The translations under genes and the position numbers were made by a program. The notes under the pieces were generated by a model. It worked only from the letters and a program-made list of their open reading frames with translations, had not been told where the DNA came from and did not search any database. Positions 1-11,217 of a stretch of DNA of 64,000 nucleotides are shown piece after piece; position 1 is the stretch's first letter, and each line of letters opens with the position of its first letter. This stretch comes from Auricularia sp. M13 (Eukaryota > Basidiomycota > Agaricomycetes > Auriculariales > Auriculariaceae). The stretch spans positions 2,170,001-2,234,000 of the forward strand of contig CM073195.1 of assembly GCA_037042915.1 (NCBI GenBank). Reading direction: 5' to 3'.

Positions 1-2
1 GC

Positions 3-3000
3 GTGCAGGAGGAGTCGCGCTTTCCGGACTGGCACGTACCCGGTCGTTGGCACATGGCATTCATCCCGACAGAAACTCACGGCCTCGTGCACAAAATGGA
101 ACACAGCTCGATCCACCGCAATATGATGTTCTATGTACCGGACTTCAATCGCGATTTCCGCTCATTCGACGGCGGGAGAAGCTTCGCGCTGACAGATGCA
201 CTCAAGAAGGCGCTGCAAAGCGCCTGGGACGCAGTGCTGAAGATGCGCGCCGACATGGAGATCCCCGCATCGAGGAGGATGCATCAACCTTACGAGGCAG
301 AACAACGTGGACGCATCGCCATGCGTTTCCTCTTCAGCCAGCATCTGTCAGCGCGTCACATCCACGAGACCCTGGCGGCTTGGCAGCGCGCTGTTGCTGA
401 GATGATGGGCTGGAACAACTACATGCGTTCCCTCGTCTATCTGACCAAGTGGTCTGTTCAGTCCAGAAATCGCATTCTCCCTGTCCCGTGTGATCTCCGT
501 CTCGAGCACCATCGCAAGCATTTTCGCGGTGTGTTCACCGACAACGAAGCCGTTGCCAACCACTACGCCCAGTTCGGAGTCCCGGTCTGGCTTGTGCGCC
601 TCGAAACGACCTAGGGAATGTCTGGTGCCCAGGAGGCAATGCGGACAAGGTCGACATCACTCCGTTCGTGTGCGAGATGCGTGTCTACAACGAGATGGAG
701 TACTCCCAGCCGGCCTACCTGCAATCGACGTACGAGACGCGCTCACACCCCACGAACTATTTCGACTCGCGCGATGACGATGACTACGTCGGACACCAAA
801 ACGACATCGACTACCGGTCGTCAGGTAATACCTTTGACCGTGAATGTGTTGAATGTAGGCTAATTTCTCACAGCTGCACCTGCATGGACTGCCAACCTGC
901 CGGAAAATCCAAGAAAACGCGCAGGTGCGATCTTCAATTGTTGGGCGTGCGCGACTCAATTCTTAATTCATGTTGCAGGCCAGGCCAACGCCGAAGAACC
1001 TGCAAGTAAGAAGGCCAAGGCCGGCAAGAACAGGCCTGCCGCGTTGAATCTGCCGCGGTTCCCAGTCGAGCGATCGGCGGGCTATCCTTCTTGGTGGCCC
1101 TCGCAGTGGTCCATTGCTCTCGACATCGTATCCTCGATCAATCGGAATGCGGCACGTGTTCGCGAGCTGAAGGTCGACCCGATCCATCCAGTGCCTGAAG
1201 TCGCGCATCTCATGGGTCGTTATGCTTCTCCCGTTGTCACACATTTCGCCGGGGAAATTAATCCCAAATCAGTACCGGGCAACATCACGAAGCTTTTCGC
1301 TTCAGTATGTCATGCTGCGCCCGCGACTGCTATTCGCACTGGGACGGTCTCCTCCTGCTGAGTTTGCGACATTTACCTCTGTGGAGTGGAAGGAGATCCT
1401 CAACGACCATATCCCATTGAAGAATCAGGTCGTCTTCGCTAAGCAACTCGGTATCGATGTTGCGCCACCAGCCGAGGTTGTGCATGCCAACGACGCAGCC
1501 TTCGAAATCGGGCATACTGACCGAATTCCGGCGAGCCTCGCTCTGCAACCCGTGGTCGATAATCCGTCTGCAAATTCCGCCGCATCTACAGCGACAAGCC
1601 CGGTCTCGTTGGCGTCGGAGCTGCCTCCTCTACTGCGCCAACCTCGCGTGCGCCATCACCCAGTACCGGCGTTGTATCTGACGACGACATCGACATGACT
1701 CCTGTCCACGGTAGCATCGCGCCGACGGTGCCTTATTTCGTACCGCATGATGCTGAGATTGATCCTCCTCTGGCCCGCGAGGAGCAGCGCTACCTCTATG
1801 AGCCGTCTGCATGGCGTTTCACTGCTCGCGGTCGGAAGCGCGCCCAAAAGGACCTGACTTGGTTCGTTGAGAGCGAAAGATCTGCTGGAGAGCCGTTGCA
1901 GTTCGTTATCGCGGGCAGTGAGAAGCACAAGGACTTCTTTGAGGACAATGAAGACGCAGATGTGTGGTGGGACTATGAACGGGCTTGGGCGTTGATTTTT
2001 GCCGAGTCTCCAGCGGAATCCGAGGGCAGCTGCTTCGGGCAAAGACTTACGCAACCTCTATGCGTGTTCATGTGGGATGGGCAGAGGTCTCTCTCCAGAG
2101 CCAAGTACCTTCACGGCACGCAGGATGGAAAGACTCTGCAGTTGCGTCTCTGGCACAGCCAATCCTGGGATTCACCGTAAGTCGCTGCTGTTGTCTCGTG
2201 AACCATTACTCATGCATCCCAGTGTGCATGTTCCCAGGGAGCCGCTTGGTCCTGTGGGATGTCTCTCAGCACGGCGGTGGGATCTTGATGATGTCGATTA
2301 TCGCTTCTTCTTCCCGAACGCGCCGCGCCATCTTCCAATCCCCCTGCCAGAGCAACTCGCGCCTCCGCGGAACTCCAACCCACCGCCGGAGACTTCCTTG
2401 GCACCTGTCGCGCCACCGGGTTCTGCACAGTCTCAGCAGCTCGTCGCGGTCACCACAGCGGGAGCGTCTTCGGCGGCGGCGACAACCTCGTCCTCCGGCG
2501 CGTCTTTGGCGTCTTCGGCGGCGGCGACAAGCTCGTCCTCCGGCGCGTCTTTGGCGTCTTCGGCGGCGGCGACAATCTCGTCCTCCGGCGCGTCTTTGGC
2601 CCCTACACGAAGTGCGGCGGCGGCAGTGAGCTTTCCCACTAGTCTGGCCTCGTTGTGGCCACTGCGCGATGCCCTCGCACCACAGCGCATCATGACGTTC
2701 AACGACAAGGCGCTCACACCCTACGAGCCGCCCGAAGATGCAGAAAGCAGCCGTCAGTATCGGTGGCCAACAGATCAAGAGCGTGCGCTGATCGTGTGGG
2801 ACCTGAGTGAGCTGTCGTTCCGGCTGGAGCTGGCGCTGCTGGACAACAGGCTTCGGATGCTGTATCGCGACGACGTCAAACTGAACGGTCAGTCCAACAT
2901 CGAGCGTCAAAACATGCTTTTCAAGGTCTGGGGCTCGTCCAGCTTCGTGCCGACGACTGCAAGCCCGCTCACCGCGCACGAGTGGACTCTCCGCATCGAG

Positions 3001-3207
3001 TCGATACTCGCGTTCTATGCACTGGTATCCACTTGGCCTCGAAGCTCGATCACACCGCCGCCCGATGTTTTTGCGAGTGAAGCACAGTTCCTCGCGTTCG
3101 AGAAAGAAGTGTGGCGAACTTACGCGCAGACTCAATTGGACTATTGTTTCCGTCAGGCTGCCGTGCCACTCGAGCATCCTCAACTCCCCGATGTCGAAAT
3201 GTCTTGA
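3..3207 (+). CDS. Multi-exon orphan protein, 5' partial
   Basis: Function not recognised. Coding blocks run from 3 to about 611, about 602-824, about 979-1232, about 1306-1690 and on to the stop at 3207. A likely intron spans 825-978 (GT...TTGCAG), and another lies near 1233-1305. The first block ends in FGVPVWLVR, a phrase I associate from memory with a repeated agaricomycete hypothetical family; that link is unverified. The middle part is basic and disordered. The last part carries an Ala/Ser repeat and then a helical, tryptophan-containing C-terminus. Around 600 the frame changes without room for a normal intron, so this copy may carry a frameshift. The gene continues left of the window. 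The overlapping frames from 1695 to 2180 and from 1999 onward must also be joined by splicing or a shift. Exact exon ends are uncertain. Confidence 0.5.
2464..2598 (+). repeat. 45-bp in-frame tandem repeat, 3 copies
   Basis: Three consecutive 45-bp units start at 2464, 2509 and 2554. They encode a 15-residue Ala/Ser unit (SSAAATxSSSGASLA) with single-residue changes. The period is a multiple of three, so the frame is kept. This looks like slippage-driven expansion of a low-complexity linker in the orphan protein. Confidence 0.85.
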
Positions 3208-3669
3208 TCTCACTCGCTCATGTAATGTTTGATATGCTCTTGATCTGACTTTTTCTTGTAGCCTGAAAGTAGTTTGAACTCACCCCCGCTCAGTCAATGT
3301 TACGTCTTTACACTCGTGGTCTTGCCAGTAAGTCTTCAAGGGTAAAAACTCTTAACTCAAGTTCAACTCATCATATGCACGAGCCATGTCAAGTGGCAAA
3401 GCAAACTACTTATCTCAGAGTGCTCAGTTGTACTCATGACGTCGCCGGGTCCGACAATGAAGGACTTGGGCATCTTGCACTGTTCCGCAGTTTGATTCCG
3501 GGATTCTTGCACCGTGAGGCTTCTTGCACCACCTCCGGGCTTCTCGCACTAGCTCCGGGCTTCTTGCACAGCTGTCCGCTGTTGCCCGCTCTGTGCCGAC
3601 AGTGGTCGCACATGGGCCCCAGTAGAACTGGGGACCCTCATGCACGGGGTACCACTTTACAGGGGCCCC
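3208..3669. other. Gene-free stretch with a 20-bp tandem repeat
   Basis: This stretch separates the orphan gene from the Gag stop codon. Between about 3496 and 3571 a unit close to TCCGGGCTTCTTGCAC plus a 4-nt spacer recurs about four times, imperfectly. On the minus strand, the Gag reading frame stays open past its TGA stop down to 3424. No pol domain or convincing LTR border was seen. Confidence 0.6.
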
Positions 3670-6600
3670 TCATACTTGGGGGAGTTTCCCCAGAAAGTGC
3701 ATCCTTAGGATATCCGAGTTGTCGAGGCAGGCACGGAGCTGAGCGCGGCGGATTTCGATGCCTTGCGCCTCTGGCGCAGCGAGGTGGACGGTGGCGCGGA
3801 CGTAGCTGGTGAGTCCATCCCACTGAATCGACGTGCTCATTACGCGCACGGCAGCAGAGGGCAGGGACTTCACCTGCCGTCTGACTTTCGGTTTATGAGG
3901 CTTCGACTTCGCCTCGATCGTGGGATCGCCCTTGGTGAGTCCGGCTGCCGCAGCACGCACTCCGGGTTTTCCGGAGTGTTTCCCATGCTTGCATTGACTC
4001 GACTCGTGTCCCTGCTCATGACAGGTATAGCATCTCTTCTGCGCGCGGTGCTCGGCCATCTGCTGACGCGTCAGGCGTGTACCCACGGCGAGAGAGGCAA
4101 TGTTGTCCGCCGCTCGATGGCGACGAGCACCAGCACCTGCGGGCCTTGATGCAGCCAGAGTAGCGGATTGTGGCTGGTGAGTACCGCTTCTCCTTTGTTC
4201 ATCCGCAGCTGAATCACGCACGGAATCGCCGCGAGGAGTCCATGTTCGGGGGCCATGCGATGCATGAGCACTTCGATTCAGGGTCGCGCGCCGGCGCTCC
4301 ATGCGCTTGCGTTCCTGTTCTCGGCGCTCCACACGATACGCATAGTACACCAGAGTTTCCAACGAGCTGTATTCCTGCCTAAGGCCCTTGTCCAACCAAT
4401 AAATCTTGATGTAGTCATCCACACCATCCCAAAATATCCGTTTAATGGATGTTGCTTCAATATCCGCATACCGGATGGCCAGATTCTCGAGATCCTTGGC
4501 ATAATCTTTCACCGGCCTTCCCTTCTGTGTCGCAGACATCAGTTTCTCACGCAAATCTTCGCGGAAACTGGCAGGAAAGCAATATTCGTAAAGTTCCTGA
4601 TATAACTTCTTAATCGTCCAGCTGCTCTCTTGCAGGGACACATGCTTAGTATACCATATACTTGCCTTGCCCTTGAGCGCATGCTGAAACATTTCGACGG
4701 CGTCTGTGCCTTTGAGGCCGTGGGAGCGAGCAAATGAGTCCCATTTGCTAATGAATGCTTCGTACGTATCATAGTCATCAATCCCTGTGTACGTGGGCAT
4801 GGGAATCTTTAGGTCACGCAATATCTTTTGTTTTCGAAGCTTTCGTGCCTTGCGACGCTTGCGCCGTCGGCGGCGATGCCGCTTTGAGTTATTGGAACTG
4901 CCCGAACCACCGGTCGAAGAACTCGTGCTACTGCTGTCGGACGAGCTATCCTCACTGTCCGAGGAGCTACTGGAGCTGCTGCTCTCGTCGGAGGAGTCGC
5001 TAGAGGAACTCGAGCTCGAGCTGCTCCTTGAACTCGAGCTACTGGAGCTGGGCTCGTCACTGCTCTCCTGCAGCTGCCGAATCTCGGCCTTGCCCAACCG
5101 CCGAGATAACAAGCCTCCCGGCGGAGGAGCGGACGCTGCGCGGTCTTTCCTAGCCTTCTGAAGCTGCGGGTCGCCCGGGCGCGGGATCACAAGGTCCTCT
5201 CTCCTGAGGCGACCCTGAGGCTTCTTGTGATGCTTCCTATCTGGGACATCACGCGTAGATCGGAGTGCACCCGCCCGGGGTGACTTGTGGCGGTGCTTAC
5301 TCCGCACCTTGTCCTCATCCCATTTTGTCTTGCCGGCCGATTTGTCACCCCGCGCCTGACCGCTCGCGACTGCTCCGCCTGATGCAGACGCCGGTCCAGT
5401 CGGACCGTGGTGCACTGGCGCAGCAATCTGAGCTTCGTGGCGCGGATGAGGAGGACTGGCTTCGGTCAACTGGACTGGCTGTGGTACTACTGGCAAGCTG
5501 GCGGCACTAGCGCGCGATTCTGGCCGCTGCAGTAGCGATACGGCGTCTAACGGGGACTCTGGCTGGGCCGTGAAATAACGGGTTTGGGTTCTTCTCGGGC
5601 CGATCTTAGTGCTCGTGACTGGCCGACCCCATCCGTTGAACAGACGGCCATAGTGCGGGTCAAACACCAGGTGGCTCTGTTTTCGGTCGTCAGGCACATC
5701 CCCGGACTCGGGGATGCGCACGGCCGAGCTTGCAGACTGTGAAGCTATGTCGTGGCGCCAGCTGTCTATTCGCGAACCGACTTGACTCGGTGCTCTAGAC
5801 CGAGTAACTTGCGGACTCTGATGGTCTGAAACCTCAGGGGTTCCGCCAGCGGGCGCGGTATATTTCCCATGACTCGACTGGGTCATCTGGGGGGAGGCTA
5901 CTGGTTGGAGAGGAGAAGCCTCCAACAAAATGGCAGACCGGCCCGACGACAATGCCAGCTGGCTGATCGTGTCTTGCGAGTCAGTGATCGTCTGTACGGT
6001 CGCCTTCAGATTGTGGTTATCGGGCTCGGGTCGTTCAGACGAAAAGCCCGGTCGGCGCGATTCTGCGGACGGCGGCGGCGCTGGCGTGCGTGCCGCGCGC
6101 GCCGATTCTGTTCCTGCTTGGGACTCGGGCAGTCTTACCGCCGCCGGGTCCCTCGGATTACCTGTCGCCCGCTCGTCAGCGGGCGTAGACTGTACGTCGG
6201 GCAACCCGAACGTAGTAAAGCCTGGCGCGTGGCTCGCGTCGGATGGGAGGAAACTGCGGGGAACCGCAGGCCCCCGATATCCCCAGCTCCCCTTCGCGGG
6301 AGTCTCAAATTCAGGATAAGCGCTCTCGTTCGCGCTCTCCGTGCTATGCACACGGGCTCTAGGCCGCTGAGTCAATATGCTCTGACTCGCGCCCTCCGCT
6401 CCAGGTGTGCGGGATCCCACAGGCGAGAAAAACTCGCCCTCCGCTTCAGTCTGCGGGTCAGGGATTGTAAATGTGCGTGACTCCTCTTTCCATTGCTGAG
6501 GAGTCCGAGTAACATAATATCCCTCAGCGTCACGCTCTAGATGAGCGGGAATCGCTGACGGGAACTGCGGCTGTGGCGCGACGATCCCAGGTGAGTACCC

Positions 6601-6711
6601 GGTCTCCTGGCGCGCGATCGCCGTCAGGCGGTCAGGTGTCTCATGCGCCCAACCGCCCGGCAACGAAAAGCTGACCTGCTCGCGCAGGTCTTCTGGTTCC
6701 TCGGGGATCAC
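3670..6711 (-). CDS. gag: Retrotransposon Gag polyprotein (Ty3/gypsy-like), probably decayed
   Basis: This is a 1013-codon open frame. The first ~500 residues are disordered and Pro/Ser/Arg-rich. A long poly-Ser/acidic tract and a very basic RRRKRRK patch follow. Next comes a retrotransposon Gag core (MPTYTGIDDYDTYEAF ... WYTKHV ... FREDLREKLM ... VKDYAKDLENLA) and a CCHC zinc knuckle, CYTCHEQGHESSQC. The extreme C-terminus (RACLDNS) could be the remnant of a protease start. No reverse transcriptase, RNase H or integrase follows. The frame is open upstream to a stop near 6853 but contains no ATG there; 6711 is a GTG. An ATG at 6851 opens a different frame, so the native start is probably shifted out of frame. 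A TGA at 3670-3672 interrupts a frame that then continues about 80 codons. I read it as an inactive or non-autonomous copy. Confidence 0.8.
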   Translation of the reverse strand: MIPEEPEDLREQVSFSLPGGWAHETPDRLTAIARQETGYSPGIVAPQPQFPSAIPAHLERDAEGYYVTRTPQQWKEESRTFTIPDPQTEAEGEFFSPVGSRTPGAEGASQSILTQRPRARVHSTESANESAYPEFETPAKGSWGYRGPAVPRSFLPSDASHAPGFTTFGLPDVQSTPADERATGNPRDPAAVRLPESQAGTESARAARTPAPPPSAESRRPGFSSERPEPDNHNLKATVQTITDSQDTISQLALSSGRSAILLEASPLQPVASPQMTQSSHGKYTAPAGGTPEVSDHQSPQVTRSRAPSQVGSRIDSWRHDIASQSASSAVRIPESGDVPDDRKQSHLVFDPHYGRLFNGWGRPVTSTKIGPRRTQTRYFTAQPESPLDAVSLLQRPESRASAASLPVVPQPVQLTEASPPHPRHEAQIAAPVHHGPTGPASASGGAVASGQARGDKSAGKTKWDEDKVRSKHRHKSPRAGALRSTRDVPDRKHHKKPQGRLRREDLVIPRPGDPQLQKARKDRAASAPPPGGLLSRRLGKAEIRQLQESSDEPSSSSSSSRSSSSSSSSSDSSDESSSSSSSSDSEDSSSDSSSTSSSTGGSGSSNNSKRHRRRRRKRRKARKLRKQKILRDLKIPMPTYTGIDDYDTYEAFISKWDSFARSHGLKGTDAVEMFQHALKGKASIWYTKHVSLQESSWTIKKLYQELYEYCFPASFREDLREKLMSATQKGRPVKDYAKDLENLAIRYADIEATSIKRIFWDGVDDYIKIYWLDKGLRQEYSSLETLVYYAYRVERREQERKRMERRRATLNRSAHASHGPRTWTPRGDSVRDSAADEQRRSGTHQPQSATLAASRPAGAGARRHRAADNIASLAVGTRLTRQQMAEHRAQKRCYTCHEQGHESSQCKHGKHSGKPGVRAAAAGLTKGDPTIEAKSKPHKPKVRRQVKSLPSAAVRVMSTSIQWDGLTSYVRATVHLAAPEAQGIEIRRAQLRACLDNSDILRMHFLGKLPQV

Positions 6712-7733
6712 AGACGCTCTCGAGAGCGGTCTGCTATCCCCACGAACCGTTCCCCGGCGAGTAACCGTCGGGGTAATCTCTCTTGACGAAGAGGCATTTC
6801 TCGGGTAAAGTGAGTTTTCTTCTTTGGATGGCCTATCCCAGAAGAACTCATATTACTCGAGTAGGATTAGTTAATTGTAATTAGAGGGTGTATACGAACT
6901 CAAAAAGTTGTAAGCTACGGAACTTGTAAGGTCTTAAGTAGCTTGCGGAAATAGAGTCTCTTGCTTTCGGTAGAGCAGATGCTCGGATCGTGAGTTGCTC
7001 AAAGTCTCCAATTGCAAAAGAGCTGCCCGAATTGGGCCAGCAGTGAGCTCCTTAAATACATCTGAAAGATCCCCAAGTCATTACCTAGTCACTATCTACT
7101 ACTGAGTCAAAGGGTGAGTCTTCTCAAGTCACACCTGGTGAGAATGAGTAGGTTAATGACTCCAAAGGATTCTCAGGTGCTATTCGAGGTTCTCAAGCGA
7201 ATTACAATGTGTTGCTACGTAGGGTAAGCGAATTAAAACGTGAGTGACTTGTCTGCCGCTGCGGGACGAGCCCGAGAGCGGTCAGATGCTAACGCGGGCG
7301 GGCGAGTCACGCGTGCGCGCATGACAGGTGCGGCCAGAGGCATATGCATATAAACGCACTGCAGTGGATGGGAAACTCACCACTCGAGGTCAGCCCCTCT
7401 TTGAGCCCTCTGGAAATGTGTTGTGATATGTTATGTGGGATTGGACTGCAGAAAGAGGGATACAAAATTGCATCCTAGGCGGAACTGCTGAGATGCGAGG
7501 AGAGTGCCCGTCGTCCATTATTCTACATGGGCAATGTGTTTGCGCCGGTGTGTTCAAGACCGACGCCGCACGCCATGAGAGGCATGTGGACGAGCGAATA
7601 GTCCTTGAGATGAGACATTCAAAAAGCTGAAGAACACCAAAGATAAGCTACAGAATGCATTCCGAGGCCTGCAGGTCCTTAAATCGGCTCTGGGAAGCGC
7701 GATATGAAATGAAGATCGTGTGTATCCCGACAA
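6712..7733. other. Gene-free stretch upstream of gag
   Basis: This region should contain the 5' leader, and possibly the LTR, of the Gag element on the minus strand. I could not identify matching direct repeats or a clear primer-binding site. Only short frames are present. Confidence 0.4.
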
Positions 7734-8163
7734 TAGATGTCTTGCGGTGCCGCAACATGTCGGCCGACATGTTGCGGTGAAATTCCGCACGCGATTCTAC
7801 TTTTGATAAGAAATATATTTTCCTGAGCTAAAATTAATGCAGGGGGTATCCTACTGACCTTAATATGTCCCTCCACAGCTTTCCTTGTCAATGCCCCCGC
7901 TGGTTGGTGTTCAGGGAAGCCACAGATTGAGAGCCTGATTACGTAATCAATCGGTGATATCCGATTTGCCGCCGCTCAGTGTTGACCGGACTGTGGAGGC
8001 TTTCTCAGGGCCTTTCTGCAACTTTTAGGCATATTTTACCTCCTAACATGATACACCTAGGGATTTGAGGCGATTTTTGTTGGAGGATACAAAACCAGAA
8101 TTTCGTGCGGAATTTCACAGCAACATGTTCCGCAACATGTCGGATGTCACCGCAAGACATCTA
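7734..8163. mobile_element. MITE, Tc1/mariner-like (TA target), ~426 bp
   Basis: The ends are inverted: GATGTCTTGCGGTG at 7736 and its complement ending at 8161. The arms stay similar for about 65 bp, including GTGAAATTCCGCACG. A TA dinucleotide flanks each end (7734-7735 and 8162-8163), as expected for a TA target duplication. The left arm contains a perfect 28-bp palindrome at 7750-7777, built on CCGCAACATGTCGG and its complement. The right arm has related CGCAACATG copies. No transposase frame fits inside, so it must be non-autonomous. Confidence 0.8.
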
Positions 8164-9614
8164 ATGGTCTCATGCGGACGTTTGGCGGGACTCAAATTGT
8201 GTCATAAAACATAAAGGACGGAGATCGCCTGCGGGAATGCGCTCCTTTGCAGGAGCAGAAGCGGGGAATGGGGAGCAGGTGCATGTCGATGGCGGTACCT
8301 CGAATCGATCCTGTAGCGGACGTGCAGGACAAAAGTCGTCTGCAGATGGACGATGTGTTGCGAGAGCGGCAACACAAGTTTGCGATCCAGATGTACACAG
8401 CAGGGAGCAGAAAGTCTTAGTGTGGCAAAAGCAAGTTAATGCAGTCTCCTGAGGGGTTTCCCGAGGGTGAGAAGCATGTGCGCTGCGAAGCATCGCCCCG
8501 TATTTCCTGCGCGACGCCCAGGGTGCCAGGTGCAGACGGCTTTGAAGACAAGAACGCGAACACCGAGCGTGCCAAGAGGAACCCGGCAGATGCGCAGTTG
8601 CTCAAGCCGAACGCTCCGGCGGAAGTTACCATAAAAGGGGAAGTTCATCAAAAGTGGCAGTTTACTATCAATAATTAAATAGTGCGGATTCGCTGGTGTT
8701 GCAGGGCTAAGACCCACTACCAAGGTAGCGGGAATTACTGCCTCTCAATCTCTACTGTACTCGTATCTCTTTCCTGGAATTGCGCGTAATGTTTCTACCG
8801 CTGGAGCCAAAATTACTGTGCTCCTTATAGCAAACCGAGTCTTCACCTAACGTATAGTCACTGTCCGTCATATACGAGGAGAGCCCCTAGCTAACCTTGC
8901 GTACCATCTTCGACCCTTGTCTCTCATATTGGGCCACTTCATGTTTGGGGTGCAGTCCCAGGCCATTGACAGATTCTGGTGTCCGCGAACGGCTTGCCGG
9001 AGTCTCCTCGTCTGCTTTGCGTCGTTGTCAGAGCCATCATGCCACGGATTAGCGGCTCATGGACATGCCAAGTTTTTGCCAGCATCTTGATCTCTTGAAG
9101 CCCACTGTCAACTTTTGAATTGTCCGCGTTTACGATCTTTATTCAAAGCTGGTACAGCGGCTTTCTCAACGGTAATATCACTGGAAGGTCCTCCCGATAC
9201 ATATGCGTGGGGAAAGTCTCACCCAGTACTATAAAATCGGCATCACTTTCTCACGCCTCCAAGTCCAACGTATTGTGGTCGTGTGCACGCAGTGCCAGCC
9301 CTCCGGGTCTGCGGCCACGGTCATCAGGCTGACATCACATTCAACGTCATCAAGGTTCTTGCACTCGCGTTTGACTTCTGGCTGACTTTTCTGTGCTCTG
9401 TCTCTGCGCCCAACGCGATGTCAGGATTGTCGCTACAGCTGATCCATGGGCGGATGCACCCTGAGAATCCGGAGAAGAAAGGAGGATGCGCGCTGGGGCG
9501 GTGTTGAATGCAGTATTACATTAGGAGCCGGTGCGTCATAGATGACCTGAGCACTCGGTTAAAACCGCACGGCCCGCGCTCTTTCTTCCTTTCACCCCCT
9601 CCCCTGCTACCATT
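8164..9614. other. Gene-free stretch
   Basis: Only short, unconvincing frames are present on both strands, the longest 107 codons at 8170-8493 minus. A pyrimidine-rich run at 9578-9610 lies directly before the ATG at 9615 and probably belongs to that gene's promoter or leader. Confidence 0.5.
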
Positions 9615-10535
9615 ATGCCGCTGCACGCCTTCCGCTCGCGCTCGACGTCCAAGACGGGCGTGCGGCCGCGCATGTCGATCGAGTCGCACGACAGCTCCTC
9701 GTCCATCCTCTCCGCAGCCTCCGCTTCGACGTCGTCGACGACAGCCTCAACACCGGACGAGCAGCACGGCCCGCCCAAGTCCGTGCCGCACCCGTCCATG
9801 GCGCTCTACCCGTTCCTCGCCAACCTGCCGCGCTTCAGCGCAGCGCCGGGCGACGACATCGACCTATGGCTCGCGAGCGTCGACGCTGTGGCGCAGCACG
9901 TCGGCGCGCCGCCCGACGCGCCCGTGCCGCTCATCCCGCTCCTTCTGCGCGGCGACGCCTTCCGGCGCTTCGTGCGCATGCACCACGAGACGCGCGGGCG
10001 CCTGACGAGCTGGGACGAGTGGAAAGCGCGGCTGCGGCTCGAGTTCCGCGTGCCGGGCTACCTGGCGGCCAAGGCGGCCGAGCTCACGGCGCGCGCCTGG
10101 CGGCCCACCGAGACGCTCGCGCACTACTTCGACGCGAGGAGAGAGCTGCAGATGGTCGTGATGCCCGAGGCGGACGAGGAGGAGCTCGTGCAGGACATGC
10201 TGAGCGGCGTCCCGCTGCGCCAGCGCCGGCTCGTCGTCGACACGCTCCCGCACGCGCAGCGCGAGGAGCCGACGCTCGCCGTCCTCCGCCGCGCGATGGT
10301 CGACTGCGAGGTCGAGATGCGCGGCCGCGACCGACTGCGCGGCGACCGGCTCGACGAGGACCCACGCCGCGGGCAGAGCCGCTCGCCCGGGCACGCCGTC
10401 CGCACGACCTCCACGCGCGGCCAGGCGCCGCCGAGCGCGTACGCGCGGCTGGCGTCCGCGCCGCTCAGCCCGCCGCAGACGCCGCCCGCGCGCAACGACT
10501 TTCCGCCGCCGCCGACCATCACCATTTCGGGGTGA
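9615..10535 (+). CDS. Stand-alone retrotransposon-Gag-domain protein (possibly domesticated)
   Basis: This is an intact single-exon gene of 306 aa. An ATG at 9615 follows a CT-rich leader typical of fungal promoters. Residues 1-60 are Ser/Thr-rich and disordered. Residues ~65-235 match the retrotransposon Gag fold in layout: LPRFSAAPGDDIDLWLASVD, then SWDEWKARLRLEF, then TLAHYFDARRELQM, then EEELVQDMLSGVP. The C-terminus is Arg/Pro-rich and lacks a CCHC knuckle. No protease, reverse transcriptase or LTR accompanies it. Base composition is strongly GC-rich, like the host-type genes at 33-43 kb and unlike the surrounding repeat DNA. It could be a domesticated Gag or the well-kept head of a broken element. 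I favour domestication because there is no internal stop. Confidence 0.7.
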   Translation: MPLHAFRSRSTSKTGVRPRMSIESHDSSSSILSAASASTSSTTASTPDEQHGPPKSVPHPSMALYPFLANLPRFSAAPGDDIDLWLASVDAVAQHVGAPPDAPVPLIPLLLRGDAFRRFVRMHHETRGRLTSWDEWKARLRLEFRVPGYLAAKAAELTARAWRPTETLAHYFDARRELQMVVMPEADEEELVQDMLSGVPLRQRRLVVDTLPHAQREEPTLAVLRRAMVDCEVEMRGRDRLRGDRLDEDPRRGQSRSPGHAVRTTSTRGQAPPSAYARLASAPLSPPQTPPARNDFPPPPTITISG

Positions 10536-10805
10536 TCGCTCACGGTTCGCCATATCAAGGGGATCTGTACTCTGCCCCCCTCGTTATTATGGACAGTGTC
10601 TCACTGCGGACGTTGACCGCCGCACCTATGTATGTAACAGCATCCCCCACCGCTCTCGCTCTCGTGCACTGCCTGCTCCTCTGTACCGATATATAATGGG
10701 CGAATTCGCTTTGAATGGCAAACACAATTCAATTATGTGTCGCATGCTATCCGAAATCACGGCAGAACTTTAGGAATTTATATCCGAGTCGCACAAATCT
10801 AACTT

Positions 10806-10945
10806 CATCGGGAAAACGCTCCGTTACTTGGGAGTATCCCGGAGCCTCCCGGAGTCGTGAAGTGATGGGAGCTCGGTTAGCGCCTGGCGGGGTCACCAAA
10901 ACTCCGGGAGTCAGCCAGAGCTCCGGGAGTGGCGGCCGGCTCGGG
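10806..10945 (+). repeat. Dispersed CTCCGGGAG repeat, copy 1
   Basis: This copy has the family head at 10806-10818 (CATCGGGAAAACG) followed by several CCCGGAG/CTCCGGGAG blocks up to about 10940. The same order appears at 14995-15095 (minus), 47048-47160 (plus) and 49040-49164 (minus). Confidence 0.65.
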
Positions 10946-11217
10946 CAGCTCTGCTTTCAATTCTTTTCTTTACTTGCAATACACACGAACAGATTACGAA
11001 TCAAAACCAAGTTAAATTGCAAAAACTACCAAACACTAGACACATAGTATCTCCCGTCAAGTGCACGTACTCGGAATCATGGCGCGTCGCTCGCGTTTCC
11101 ACTCGACAATCTGGAATATATTCTAAAGCATATATCAGAGCACTGCGGCGATAATGAGAAAAAAAAAAACGTGCCTGACTGTTAACCACTGCTACAGTTG
11201 AAGCTTGTACTTGACCG

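Noticed and set aside
9864-10553. 229-codon minus frame and 276-codon plus frame overlapping the Gag-like gene
   Set aside because: Both are Arg/Ala-rich shadows in GC-rich DNA; only the 9615 frame has a protein-like pattern and a sensible start.
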